Assembly: GCF_019059575.1 (NCBI RefSeq)
Contig: NW_024882988.1
Span: 90,797-154,796, forward strand
DNA length: 64,000 bases
Reading direction: 5' to 3'
DNA from: Amphibalanus amphitrite
Lineage: Eukaryota; Arthropoda; Thecostraca; Balanomorpha; Balanidae
In this document: piece by piece, positions 12,701 through 25,900 of the stretch
How positions within the stretch are numbered: position 1 is the stretch's first letter
Layout of the letters: each line of letters begins with the position of its first letter
Position numbers and translations under genes: made by a program
The notes under the pieces: model-generated
What the model was told of the DNA's origin: nothing
The model's input: only the letters and a program-made list of their open reading frames with translations
The model's database searches: none

Positions 12701-13566
12701 TCTAACGGCTGTTTCGTGGCTTGCTTTTACCCGGGCCGCAAATTTCTCCTCCGCACCTTGTTTGGTATTATTCCGGCACGTCACTTCTGTGAGCGGCGCG
12801 GCGACTGTTGCGTCTCCGTCGGCGGAGGACAGGATGGGTGAACGTGTCTGCCCCCGGGCACGGTCCTCCGCTCGCCAGCTGACCTCTGACTCGGAGTGAC
12901 GCAATCGCAGCCGCTGCCACGGCGGTATTAATAGCGGGCCAGCGGGCGCCTTGCCCCCGGGCTGAGGATGCGATGACGGCACGCCGAGTCCAGCTGTGAT
13001 GGCCGTATGGTATTCGGAAATAGGTGTGGCGGGTCGGGTGTGAGACGCAATCGTCATTTGTCATGCAAAACTATGGAACTATCAGCTTCAGATGATTAGT
13101 GCATTGGTAGTGATAGTGCACCTGCCGGCAAAAAAAAAAATATTATACATTGCCTGTTAAAGCTTCATCTTTTGGTGTGGCAATACATTGCACCAGTTGA
13201 CTCAATGTATCAGTAATAGACTTGATCTTACATGTGGAGCATGGCGGAGACTGGTTGTTAGTAGATTCAATCAAATATCGGCTTACTTTCAATTCCAAGT
13301 TTAGCCTAGCCCGCCTCTTGTTAGTCATTACTGATTCATCCAAACGCCTCATTACAGCGCCTTGAATGGACGATGTGAATGTCAATCATTAGGTTCAGTG
13401 GACTAGATGGTAATATTGATTCAGTGCCCTCAGTGTCGGTTCATATAATGCGTTTGTTATGTGCGTGCAATCAGTAATAGAATAGTGCATGCACATTTCG
13501 CATAAATCTATCACCGGTGTGCAAACACGTGGCAAATACAATTAACGTCACTGAATAAGAATGGAA

Positions 13567-13847
13567 TAGCCGTTTTCACGACGGCCATCTAGTACACATT
13601 TGGTGCACATTTGGTGCAGATTAGGTGCAGATTTGGTCAAATTAGGTTCAGTGTGTCTCCTAGTAGCTATTCAGCTATAGGTTGCACTAATGGCTTATAC
13701 TCCTGCTTTGTCATATTATCAGAGAGTATCATCGATTAAAACACTGAAATAAATTCATAAAATGAAGATATTTGCTGTAAAAGAGATTAGGTGCAGATTT
13801 GGTCAAATTAGGTGCACTCGCCGGATAGCCCGTCGTGAAAACGGCTA
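13567..13847. mobile_element. Small inverted-repeat element with TA-flanked ends
   Basis: The ends TAGCCGTTTTCACGACGG and its exact complement bound 281 bases. A TA sits at each outer edge, compatible with Tc1/mariner-type TA duplication. The interior carries repeated GGTGCAGATTTGG-like motifs near both ends, one pair sharing GATTAGGTGCAGATTTGGTC. Non-coding. Confidence 0.6.
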
Positions 13848-14330
13848 ATAGGTATAACGCATATATAATCGACATCCCACATTCATCGTAACAGCACACA
13901 AAAAAACGAATTGAAGCTGGCCAAAAGTAGGCCATTCTTGCAGTAACCTAGCATTTATGGCGGGACCTATAATTCTTTACAGCGTTTTGCTATTTACAAT
14001 CATTGACGACGTTCTAGCCTGGTGTAATGCACCAGATGTTTTGTACGCTAGCCTCGAGCACAGCCCAATAACAGCCCGCCGTTCTCGGTAAAGATGGCTC
14101 TGTCCAGGATACGCGTGACAAATAACTCCGGCCCAGACCTTCAGACTCCATTTGTTCAATTCGTGGCATTGCCACACCGATGGTGTCATTTGCTGCGAAC
14201 TTGGTTACGCCATATTGGGCGAAATATAACACGAAAAGCAAAATAATAATAATAATAATAATGATAAATTAATTAACCAATTCGAGTGACGGATCTGAAA
14301 CTGATTCATCGTAGAATGTCTCTGCTATAA

Positions 14331-15361
14331 CCCTCGCCGGACCTATTGGTTTTCTCAGCAGCGCCGGCCGAGGGGGGGGGCGGGTACGACCCCCCCCCTC
14401 CTCGCCGTTTCGCCCCTGGTGGAGCTAGCGCGTCGCGGAAAAAACGAGCGTGTGTGCCGTTACGAGACGCAGAGATTGGTACCCGATTTTAAGGTCCTAG
14501 GTCAACCGGTGACCTCTGAGGTCAGGTCAAGTGCCCCAAGGTACGGTTCAGTTTTTGGTGAATAGCTTCGCAAAAAACGGCCGCAGAGCCGCGATTTTGG
14601 CAGCATTGTGTTTGCCTCGCTCAGGCACGTCAAATGGTATACTCTTTGTTCGGTTCAGGTCAATTTGGGGTGTTGAACTCAGGTCAAGGTCAGGTCAGCA
14701 CCCCCAGGTCACGAAACTGGTCGAAAGAGGTCATGTCGCATATCATTCGATTCGGCAGGTCTTCCTGAGTCCATTGGTGGCTTCCCCGACTCGCTAGCTC
14801 AATTTGATCAAGAGTTATTGACGAAAAAATAATATGACCTTGATGACGTCATAAATGACGTCACGCAAGGTCAACATTGCAAAAGTAACGCATCTAACCT
14901 TGCAAGGAGTGCATCAAATCACGATTCTGTGTGCTTGAGATAGTTGGAGATCGTTCCCGGCGCCAAAATAGCAGTTTTCATTTTTCCCCATTGACTTATA
15001 ATGGTGAGGTCACGAAAATGACCTGACCTCATATGACCTTTAGGAAAAATCTGAGATATACAAGTTGTGAGACTCATAATGGATACTAGATCCTGCAAGT
15101 TTCATTTCCCTGTGACATCTCCTCTGGCAGTGAGGGCGTTGCGAAGTTGCGACATCTGAAGACCGTGCAGAGGTTCACTTATGACGTCATAGGTCAGTGA
15201 CCTGACCTGACCTAAAAATGCGGTTGTTGTCAAAAGATCCGGCTTGAATCAATGGTCAGGTATGTCAAGTTTCAGCTCTCTATCGCCAACGTGTTCGGAG
15301 CTATCGCGAAAAAACCCTATGGGGGGCGGCACCCGCCCCCCCCCCCCCCTCGGCCGGCGAG
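14331..15361. mobile_element. CCCTCGCCGG-ended repeat element with AGGTCA clusters
   Basis: The left end CCCTCGCCGG and right end CCGGCGAG are inverted. G/C homopolymer runs lie just inside both ends. The left part (GGTCCTAGGTCA, CGGAAAAAACGAGCGTG) matches, in inverse orientation, the right part of the element ending at 46580, so they are one family. The interior has many AGGTCA copies, for example at 14516-14530, 14675-14710 and 15190-15215. No transposase is seen. Confidence 0.65.
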
Positions 15362-15968
15362 CGATAATCAGCACCCTATTTATCAGTGTGTGCCCCGGTC
15401 AGCCAGGCGTCACTCTAACGTCATCTTTTCAGCGTCGCTGTTCCACGCATTATTGGTTGTTCTATCCCCGTCGCTTTCCACTATCCTTCACCGATCATCA
15501 TCTCTACATATCTCGTCGTCAATAACACTGATCAACAGCCAAAAAAGTACAGAGAGGTGAGCATTCGTTTCTACCTAATTCGAGGCCGCTGATTCCAAAT
15601 CTGGTCACCGTTTTGCCCCATCGGGCTCAGTTTTTTGTCTGGCACATACTGATGCCTTAAATTCTCACTTTTTATGCATTGTTGTTGGCCTATTGTAGAT
15701 ATCCTTAGATCTAGATTATATATCTTTTTAATCCATATTTACCACAGCCAGGCAACGCAGATGAGCACAAAACTATTGAATTTGTTGGAACAGAAATGTA
15801 TATCACACATCACAGCGCAATGTAGGTAATCACATATTGTACAATCACGGCAAAGTGCAATCAACCAACGGTATGGTCATCCATCTGTGCTACCTCTCGA
15901 CCACACAGGCAAGATTTTTGGTCATTTCCTAGTTCTATAGCCTTGGTCATTTCAAACACTTTGTGTTT

Positions 15969-16003
15969 GACACTGAGAATGTCGACACGACATTCTCAGT
16001 GTC
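15969..16003. repeat. Perfect 16-bp hairpin
   Basis: The arm GACACTGAGAATGTCG is followed by ACA and its exact complement. The three-base loop is too tight for a miRNA precursor. No gene lies near enough to call it a terminator. Confidence 0.7.
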
Positions 16004-16257
16004 GTGTCGACGGTGACGTGCGGACGGCTCACCGGGTCTCCATATTTGTGCTTAAAGGGTGATGTAAATCTGCCGTGTCTTACCCCAAGTGTGCTGTATA
16101 GCATCGATTAACATTCAAGAAATTAACAACCATACCTACGATATCACCAATATTTTGATTGTCGAAAGTAAATTGGATCACTAGCCATGTAATATAACGA
16201 CAGAATAACATGCTGCCGTACATGCACCTAAGAAAAGGACGCAAACACACTGTAATG

Positions 16258-16494
16258 CCAAAACCTAACACGATACACCATTTCTAGTGCCAGATTCGTA
16301 TTTTGCATCCTAAATTACCCCAGACTTAAAGCTTTTTCCTACGGAGTCACCGGCAATGTCATATAAAGGAAGAGTGAAATGTTGAAAACAGCCATTCAGA
16401 GCAGATACACAGACATACTGGATCTCAAAAACCTAGCCTGATACGCCATTTCTGATGCCAGATTCGTGTTCAGCGTCACAAATTACCACAGAAT
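16258..16494. repeat. Diverged direct repeat, two copies of about 68 bp
   Basis: 16258-16325 and 16427-16494 share the order CCTA-C-GATAC-CCATTTCT-TGCCAGATTCGT-AATTACC. They lie just upstream of the predicted start of the next gene. No function is apparent. Confidence 0.5.
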
Positions 16495-16801
16495 TGGGTA
16501 TTCTGCTTTCTGTACTATGACAAAAGTCAAATTTTGTTGTTCAGTGTAATTGTTTCCCAGCCGATAATAGACCATTGTGCTCCTTCTTCGGGTTATCTTT
16601 CCCACGTCCTTCTCCTCCTGTCCTTCCCTCGGCGTCGTTCCCTCGTTACGCTCGTCCATATCGTCGACTCGCCCGGCCTCGCTCCCCGACGCTCCGAGGG
16701 GGCCGGCCGGGAGAAAGTGTCGCCCGCCTGCTCCCGGGAGAGGGAGAGAGGGGCACCTCCTCCAGGGAGCATCTGCCGACGCCGGCCTGAGCTGGTCACA
16801 G

Positions 16802-16835
16802 TCAGTCTGCTGCTGGTCGGTGGACAGGACAGTCG
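16802..16835 (+). promoter_or_regulatory. Inr + DPE core promoter, predicted start at 16804
   Basis: TCAGTC at 16802-16807 matches the arthropod initiator TCAKTY with A as +1 at 16804. AGTCG at 16831-16835 falls exactly at +28 to +32 and matches the downstream promoter element RGWYV. No TATA box lies about 30 bases upstream, as is usual for DPE promoters. It would give a 148-base 5' UTR before the ATG at 16952. Spacing and order are exact, but transcription is not proven. Confidence 0.6.
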
Positions 16836-16951
16836 GACAGCGGACAATCCACACTCGTCCACGCTCGTCCACACTCGTCCACAGTCCACACTCTGAGGAG
16901 CACCGGGGCACCGGCTGATAGAGGACAGCGAGACGCCTCAACGGAGGAGCC

Positions 16952-16969
16952 ATGAAGACACTGCACTGG
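16952..16969 (+). other. First coding exon, six codons (MKTLHW)
   Basis: The ATG is followed by only five more codons before a strong donor, GTAAGT, at 16970. In phase 0 it joins the exon at 30142, completing a hydrophobic signal peptide that neither exon provides alone. The upstream Inr/DPE supports this as the true first exon. Confidence 0.75.
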
Positions 16970-19900
16970 GTAAGTCGCTGCAGATTGTCGGGACACTTCT
17001 TTCGCTTTTCGGTCATCTCGGTTCGGTCCCTTGTATTTTCCAAAGGTAGTTTGGAACACTTGGTTTTCCTCCTCTTTTTCCAAAGTTCGGTTGAGTTTTA
17101 TGTGATCCACCAGTAAATACTAAATAGGTACAGAAATCGTTTCGATAGGTTATTACAATTATTATGCAACGGGATCGAAATTATACAAAAAAAAGTCATA
17201 AGGTAAAAGGAAGGAGTTCAGTTAAGGCCAATGTGATGGCAATACCTTTAATTGTATTCGTACGTCATGATTATAAGCAACTGTCACATGTTACCGAAGC
17301 TGCCCATTTTCGGAATACCTACTAAAGCTATGAGAAGCAAGTTGTACAAGGAGTTTTCAAGTAAAAGAAAATATGTATTTAGCTTTGAATCGCTGTCGTC
17401 AAAAGAAGAAAAAAACTTGACGTTACTGAGGGTCTAGGTTCTTATATCGCGGTTAAGCTTCTAAAGCACTTATATTGCGCAATATACAAAAGCTTTTCGG
17501 CTTCATTCTTAAAGTCTGAAATGAGCATGTCATTTATTCAGTTCTTGTCGATGTTATCAATCTCGCCATATGTCATCGATCAGCTTCCAATGATTACAAA
17601 TATATCACTGGAGAAACAATGCGCTATGCAAGACATCTTTTGTCATACCGTATATTTTCTATCGTTGTCAATCTGAACTGATGAGGTCAACTTTACAGAT
17701 CGGTGTATTGTGGCATGTAACGTATGAGAGTACATAGAATGTGCTCTCATCTCATGTACTATCTCAGAGAACAAAAAATATACAAAATTATAGTTAATCG
17801 TTTATTATGGATATGTATAGTTGTCCGTGACTGTTGTTATGGAGCGATAAAAACTAGATCAAGTTTTTCCACCTGTCTTAAAAACGATGCAGCAAAATCA
17901 ACATGAAATATGTTTAGAAGTACCCGCAAAATGCAACGCGCAGGGGGTGTACGAACTGACATCGTACCCAATGAAGCGTATAAACCTTGACTCCAATGTT
18001 TGCGTAACCACTCGATTATTGCGGGACGGCACAAATCTCATCTGATGCTTCTGTTTGGTTATTATCCTCTGTTCAATTCCATCAACTATTATGCAACTTG
18101 ATATTGCTAAATACGCCACTCTCGAGCTTCCATTCCCATAAAACCGCGTACCGTGGGCGATCTGCGCCCCGTGCCACCCTCATTCGGCCCGTGGATGGTA
18201 TACGATGTCTGCAAAACCGCCGCCGGCGACCACAAACTGCCATCACCGCTCCTCGGTAGACCCATCAGTGGCCGGTTACAAAACATCCTCACCAAACCTC
18301 CCTCACATGGTGTCAGTAGTGTGGCCCGCTCTTCCGCTGCCGGGCGCCCGGAGGCGCCGGGGGCGTGACCCCATGGGACGGTCACGCGCCCTCCCCCGCC
18401 CCCGCCCCCGCCCCGCCACTCCACCGGGCTGCTACCCACAACTACAGGGCGTGTCGCCGTCACGGTGACTGCGACTGAGAGTGAGTGACTGCTGCAGCCA
18501 GACTGTGATCGTCTGAGCCAGTACCGGTGGTCGGCGGGTACAGTGGCTCGGGTCAGGTGATCAACGGTCACAGTATCATGGCGGGGGGGGGGGGGGGGGT
18601 TGCACGCGTGGATGCACCCTGAATCGTTCATGTCTCTGAAAGTCTTGGTGTTTCATTTGATGGTCAGAACAGCAGGTTTGTCCTGGCCTGTGCATGTGCG
18701 AGGACAATCTCGACACTGTTCTTTATTTTGAATTGGTGTTCTTGTGTGCTTACGACAATGTGGTATTAAAGGGACAGTATCACCATTTTGATGAAATTTG
18801 ACATTGCATAGGCCCCACCTTTCTGGTCCGGGAACTGAAGACCGATCCTCGAAGCTCCACACCGTTATCCCGCTATCGCCGCTCAAAGTACGAAAGGTGT
18901 ACTACACTTTGAATCGTGCTTCACTATCTTCACTGTTTAAATGTTTGCGCCGTTTTGAATTGACCGCCAGTAATAAAACTTTTACCCTGGTCATTTCATC
19001 AAATTTTATAAAGCCAAAACGTTTTTCGCACTTATTCATCACCGTTAAATTCATTAAATAGTCGTAGGCAATTTCCGCTGTTTCCTTCGGATTCTAGCGG
19101 CTCAACAAAGGAATTCCTCCAGCTTGAATCACAATCTCCCTCCAATGTATGACGTTTATCACGTGATTGTCACGTGATATTTTCTCCCATTGTCAATTGT
19201 CACGTCCAATTGTCACTCCCTCCAATTGTCACGTGATATTTTTATAGGCAATACCTAAGGCTACCTCTCCCTAAGGACAACTCAATCAGAAGAACGACCG
19301 CGTAAGCGTAGCGTCAATAATGTATTATCTGCGCCAGTTCTGTAGTAATTTTGCATGCTTCCAAACTGGCGGCCATGCTTGTATAGTGGTGGTTCGCTCA
19401 TGAAAATGAATCATGAAAATGAAATGTGGTTGCAATATTTTTCACCGAGTTCGGTCCTCAAACTATGTTTTCTGATTCAGAAAAATAAGAAATGCTAGTA
19501 AAAAAAAAGTCAGCTCCATACATTGACTTTTTTTTCGATGATACTGTCCCTTTAATCACGGGTAAATTTAATGCGATTTCATCTAAAACTCTGTTCGTAT
19601 ATTTGTAATGCAAACACTTACGTACTGAAGAAACACTCGATGTTTCTAACATTGAGCAGTTAACTTACAATCTTGAAGCCACGAAAGTCACGGCAAATAT
19701 CGTCCTGGAAAATATCATTCGAGCTATGGGCACTGTGCAGTCCCTTGAAGTCTTTGTGATCTACAACGTGTGCCACTTTCTTTCAACCACCATACTATTT
19801 TTGAGACATGGTCTATTCGAGAGGTCATTAAAATTGACCATAAAAATGCACGGCGTTTAGCCTGGAGCAGTTACCGGTCGGACATGGTACCGCACATGAA

Positions 19901-22900
19901 CAGTCTAATATGCTAATAGAATTAGACCCGTAACGTGTCATTAAGCAGTAAATGAGGTTCCACTTTAGTGTCGGGATGTTCCGATTGCAGCATCGTACGT
20001 GATGATGCAATGTCGGAGGTCTCAGACTGGTCAGACCGTCGTTCCGTCGAGTGCACACGCTGTTTAATGGTCAGTCGCCCCGTGTCAGGTCGCCATTGAT
20101 ATGCTTATGGTCAGCTAACGATTAGGTATGCGGTGCGGTCACGGCTAGAACGATATTGGCCGTGCTGGCATTCGTCAGCTTTCATTTAAATCGAGGAGAA
20201 ACCACGGTCGCTGGGTGCCTGTGGTCTAAAGAATCTCCCAGAGGTTGGTAGTTTGTAAACTACCCTAGGGTATGTTGGAAATTGTTTTACGCTTTCAGAA
20301 GCATTGGATGTTTATTTCACAAACACATCGTGCCTTATAGACATCTCGAATGTCCAATTGAGAAATCACATTTTAGAGACGTACACGATGGCTTATTATC
20401 ATAAGTTCGTTCATATTTCACGTCTGGAAAGATCACACGCATAACAAGAGCACGATGTGACATGTATCTACCCCATACTCACAGGATAGAGCAATCAAAA
20501 TCATATCGTTCACTACCGCTCGTCTTCCTAACCGCAGAGCCACCGCATGTCATGCTTCATTCAGAAATGACGCGATACCGCCACTACATCCGGCCGAGAC
20601 AGACCTATAATGGCAGCTAGTGTGACCTTGAGTGGCCTCGTGGGGTCGTAGTGCTGCTGGAGCCCCTCCCGAGTGGTCGGGAGTGCCACTCACGTGCGAT
20701 CCGTGACTCACTGACTGGGGGAGTCTCACCGGCCGTGACGCAGCCTGTCACGGAAACGTCACGACGGTTGTGGCCACGGTGTCACGGTGGGTGGGTCACG
20801 GGGAGGGGGGAATGTCGTGACCCAGCTGCCCCTGAAAGGTTCACTTGGGGGAGTGGCTCTCGGGCCGACCAAATCCTATGTAAACGATAGGTTTTAGTGT
20901 TCATCATCGTCGGCTTGTTTTATGTTGGTCTTTTACATGAAGTCAAACACGATAACACACAAGTCGCTAGCTTACCGAAATCGCGCTGACATAACAGCTT
21001 CCACTGGGCCCTGTGTCGGCGCCAGATGGTGTGTCTTGTCTGCGCCCCGCCCCGCAGAGTGGCTCACAACGGACGGTGTCATTCTCACGTGGTGGACCGC
21101 GCGCCAGATGGTCGGGGAGACGCACTTTTCCTTTCCGCGGCGGCTCGTCGAGCAGATTTCCCAGTGAGGTGCGCCAGGTCCGCCCGATAGGCGCCCCATC
21201 TGGCATCACGGGGGTGATTGGCTGAATTCAGAAGCCCGATGTTCAGCCGATATACCTACGAACGTTTACTGAGGAATGAGGATTAGTCAACGCCCGGCAC
21301 AGGTGCTGGATGCCGCCGTAACTTCTGGGGCACGTCTCGGTGCCTTCGGCCACGCTGTGCGACTCGAGCACTGACCGATGTCGCGCTTTCTGAGGAGAAA
21401 GGGTCCTTTAGGGGCGGACACCTTCCAGCACGTAGGCAAACAGTCTGACTCTCTAGACGGGCCGAAACGGCAAACAAGTCTGTTCTGGACGTGCCAGGAA
21501 TGCGTCGGCAGCACGCAAACAGACCTGCTCACGACCCGGCGCGACTTTCCCTTTCGTGCGTGTTTCGTCTCCGGCGGCCGCTTCACGCCGAGTTACCGCC
21601 GTTAGACGCACCGGGGTAAACAATGCTGTTCATTTCGTCTGAGACCATGGCAGCCCACTCCTCCGTGCTCGTCGCTCTGTTCTGACAGCTGTTTAATTGC
21701 CCTCTGACATGCATTATCGTCCCGTCACGGATGGAAAGCGGAGTGGCTCGTTGTTAGGGCTGGTGTTAGGATTCACCCAATATCGATAGGCATGCCACGG
21801 ATTAATTACTAGCCCTATTAATAATCTCGGGACTGGTCTGTACGAGTGATAACTATCACAGAAGTAAATTTATCGCGTCATACTCCACATCAATCACTAC
21901 TCTTCGTGCACCATCATAACAGCAATAGCGATGAAGCTTCTTACAACTCACCTCGCACAGCAGAGTTGTGCTGACAGGAAGTACGTTGGAAGTAAGATGA
22001 ACAATGCATTTGTCCAATATTGGCCGCCGGCGGGGGTCCGTTTGGTGTTATCGGGTTGTGTCGAATGGTGTGCGTTCGTGACGAGAGGGAGGGGCGAGGG
22101 GCGGGGGCGACCACGCGAGAAGGGCCATCATTTGCCCCGAGCGGTGTGAAGAATGGCGCTGAAAATCAAATTAGTCGCTTTCCATGGAATGCATTGTTTC
22201 GCAGATGTTGGCAAACCCATCAATTTGCATATTTGGGAAGTTGGTGGGCGCCGGTTTCGGCGTACCTTCACCCAATTTGGCATCTCGATTGAGCCCGCCA
22301 AGGACGGATCAGAGGGAACAATGGTGTTGAAAGTGAGCGGCCCGAGCGTGCCAGAGGCTGCTTGTATAGCGAGATAATTCAGCCGTGATAATTTGCTGAA
22401 ATACGCTAACAACGTTTGTAGCAAAAGCGCAGGGAAAACCAAACTTCGTCTCAGAAACATTTACTAACACACAGCATGATTAGACGGTCTCACCATATTG
22501 CTAAAGCTACCATGTAGCCGTCATAGGCTAAGCACTAAGCAGCTGTAATTATTTACTCAGCTGCCGTTTTTGGCAAACGCCGTGATATGTAAACTGTGCC
22601 GCATTGATTTGGTGTAGCGCCGTACAGTCTACCTACCTCAATAGTTCTAACACCACCTATTGCAGTCTCCAGTCGATTGGTGTAGCGCGGTACAGTCTAC
22701 CTACCTTGATGGCTCTAACACCACCTATTGCAGTCTCCAGTCGATCGGTGTAACGCGGTACAGTCTACCTAGTTAGATGGTTCTAACACCAACTAATGCA
22801 GTCTCCTCCCGCTTCCAAAAACTAACGGTGGTGTGGTGACTTCCTTGTGCTTGTGCGTTGACGCACGTTTTGTATGTGCACTGAGAGCCGCTTATGCGAT

Positions 22901-25900
22901 GTCCTCCATTACACTAGCTGCATTTTTTATAGAACTATGCACTCCTTATCAAGTACATTGAGCATCAAGTATGTACTTACATTGAGTGATACTGAGATCA
23001 TCCGGGATTAAAGCTACTATGAAATGAGCAGCGGGATAATGTGAGCAAACCTACATAACGCACATATACTGATCTCAGGCAGCTTTTGCCAAATTGTCAG
23101 GGAACTCAGATTTGTTTTTCAATAGAAAAACACAATTCTAAAGAATAGTGTTTTAACTATTGACAACAAACCTTCGGTTATGTTACGGTCAATGCAAACT
23201 CATGCAATGGCAGAACACGTTTGAAGGAAGACTATTGTGATGCATGCATTTCCATGCCCATAGAAGTGCAGCGTTATGTGACTTTTTCAAATAGCGCGTG
23301 ACATTCGTCCGCTCCAAAATTGTCATTCATTCACTACCCTGGTCGGTCACAAGCCAAACCACCACATTAAACCAACTGAAAACTCTTCACGGTTATTAAG
23401 CCAAGCCCTCCACTCCTTCCTGGCCACTCCTCGATGAGTTGCTCTCTCCCCAGCCGCGGCGGCGGGACGGTCTGTCGATGGTCGGGCCGTCTCTCTCCGA
23501 GCGCCGCCTCCATCACAGCGGCTCGTCCTCCATGCTAATGACTGACCACAAGTGCGGCAACACTCGCCTCTTTGATCACTTTCTCCCTCAGCGCCGGCCG
23601 CCGCCGGGCGCCGAGGTGCGCCGAGTGACGCATCCCTGCCCTCGGGAGGTGCGCCGGAATGGCCGCCGCCCGCCGTGAGACGCGCCACGTTTGCCGCCGG
23701 CGCGGAGTGCGGCCGGAGGAGTGAGATGAGCGGACGGGAGGGAGGGATGACCCCCGCGGCTGATGATGACGGCTGGACTGACGGCGGAAGTCGGACGGTC
23801 AGCAGGTGAACCCGGCACCGCGGGGGTCCAATTAACGGGCACGCGGCTCGGAGCCATCAGTCACGGCGATGTGCCACGCTTTCGACCGGGTCGGCTGGTT
23901 ACACGGCAGTGTTCGCCACGGGCCGGGCCAGCCCAACGGGCCATGGGCCGGGCTGGGCTACGGGCTGGGCCGGGCCCCCAAACATCATTAGTTAACGGGC
24001 TATGGACGGGCCGGGCCAAGAGCTTTGTGCACTATGGGTTTTGCGACTAATGTCAATTTAAAGGGACTGTCCCACCTTCAAAAATTTGCTTTGATATACT
24101 GTTCTTGTGTTGCAAGACATAGATTAGGGGCCCCTTTACACGAAATTGGCAAACATTCGGCCCATAGTTAGCTAATTGTTTAAAAATTCCAATTTAAAGC
24201 TTTTGGATCGATTACGTCATATGATTGTTTTTTTATCGTACAAAGTTTTTTTCCTAGCTGCCAAATCGGTGGCACAAAGTTTTGTTACGCTTCTGCCGCG
24301 AATAGTACAAACATTGCGCATGAAATCAAATATCAGTAACATGTTCAATGTTCATGGAAAGGATTGAAATGAAAATTAGAAAATTGAAGCTTGAACTTTG
24401 TCAAGAAGGTCGCAAACTTTAAAGAATATCAACAAGGCCTTATTTATCATTTTAAAAGATTATAGAACGCTCCTAAATAAGCAAAAGCAAGATATTTGAT
24501 GTTGGTTATTGATGCTGCCCACAATGTCTTGGGCACATGGATGATGGAAGTGAGCTTAACTTCAATAATCAGACCTAAGAATCACAATGGATACAGCCAT
24601 GAGCCAGACTGCAAAGTATGGCAATTTTGTCTAGATTTTGTCAGTGTGGACTCCTTCGTCTGGTGCGGATTTAAGTGTGGTGCGGTGCGGATTTGGTTTA
24701 GTGTGGTGCAGATTTAGTGTAGCGGGGTGCGAATTTGGCTTGCTGTGGTGCAGATGTGTAGCATTGTGGGGATTTGAGGTCAGTGCAGATTTTAACTGGC
24801 CATTTTGGGGTTTGGTGCATTTTTTGTGTTCTCTCAGCCCCCTTTGGTGTGAATTTTCGGGTTATGTTTGAAGGGTTTGTGTCAATTTTGAACTTGGGAG
24901 TTGGGCCTGTGATCCTTGGCGACCTGCGAGCCATACTCTGCAGTACTGGCCTGGGCCCATGAGCAAAGTAATTAAATATAGTCTGTTCAAGATTCAATAT
25001 AATAAGTCTGCAAAACACATTCCAGCAATTGTAATTGAATCAGAATGAATTGTAGTGACCTGCATTTGTATTTTTGTTGTGTCTGTGAAAAATGATAAAT
25101 ATACCTACCTATTGGAAATTTGTGGCCTTTCAGCACATTTGGCAGAGTTGTGTGACTCTGATTTAGTGGCTCATGTGGAACGCAACGAGCTGCGGAACAA
25201 GCTTGAATAGCATTTTGCCTCAGGGCTATCTGCCAGAAACATTTCATCTGCATAAATTTGCCTACAGGCAAGTCTGACAAATTTGTGACAAATGAACTGG
25301 GGACCTTGTAAGCATGCATATTAAATTCTAGCCCACCAGCTCAGCCCTATTCTCAGTTTCAGCATTCAGCATGATAACAGTTCTGATCAAGTTCTGATTG
25401 TCACCACGGAGACACCAATGGAGTCCTCTGAAATTTTGCCTTTTTATTAGATTATTTGTAAGAGTTTCAGCTACATTCAGCGCACAGCGGGCGCGGGCTG
25501 GCGTAGACCAAACGTTTCACTCTCAAATATCTGCGACCTACCCCACTCGTCCAGTAGGATGCCTGGCGCGCAAACAGTCCAGCAGTGAGCTGCCAGCCGG
25601 CACGCAGGGCAGCAGCAGGCGGCGGCAGCAACGGCAACTAGTGAACATGTCTTGGACTGCAGCCACGACATGATCTAGGCTAGCATCTATTCAATCTGTC
25701 CATGTACAAGTCCCACAGCTCCTGCCCGAGGTCGCGCAAGCCAGGGAACTGACCTCCCCCAGCCCAGGCGTGGTTCACTGACTCAAGACATTTCAACTGA
25801 CCAGTCAGAGTTCATGTTTTGCAACTTTTATCCAAGTTATTTGTAATTGTAATATTCTAAACTGAATTTTAGGCATGACTTCATTTTTCAAGAGCTACAC

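Larger units (their letters stand above)
4456..16801. other. Intergenic region between DH31 and the large secreted-protein gene
   Basis: No open frame here has splice sites, length or composition that supports a gene on either strand. Recognisable content is repetitive: an AGGTCA-bearing element (5376-6038), a hAT-type MITE (7182-7360), two further inverted-repeat elements (9262-9732 and 13567-13847), a CCCTCGCCGG-ended element (14331-15361), a perfect hairpin (15969-16003) and a diverged direct repeat (16258-16494). Short GC-rich patches at 10030-10250 and 12750-13020 hold no supported exon. Confidence 0.6.

Noticed and set aside
22153..22377. 74-residue plus-strand frame in intron one of the large gene
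   Set aside because: No recognisable motif and no splice signals; could be chance.
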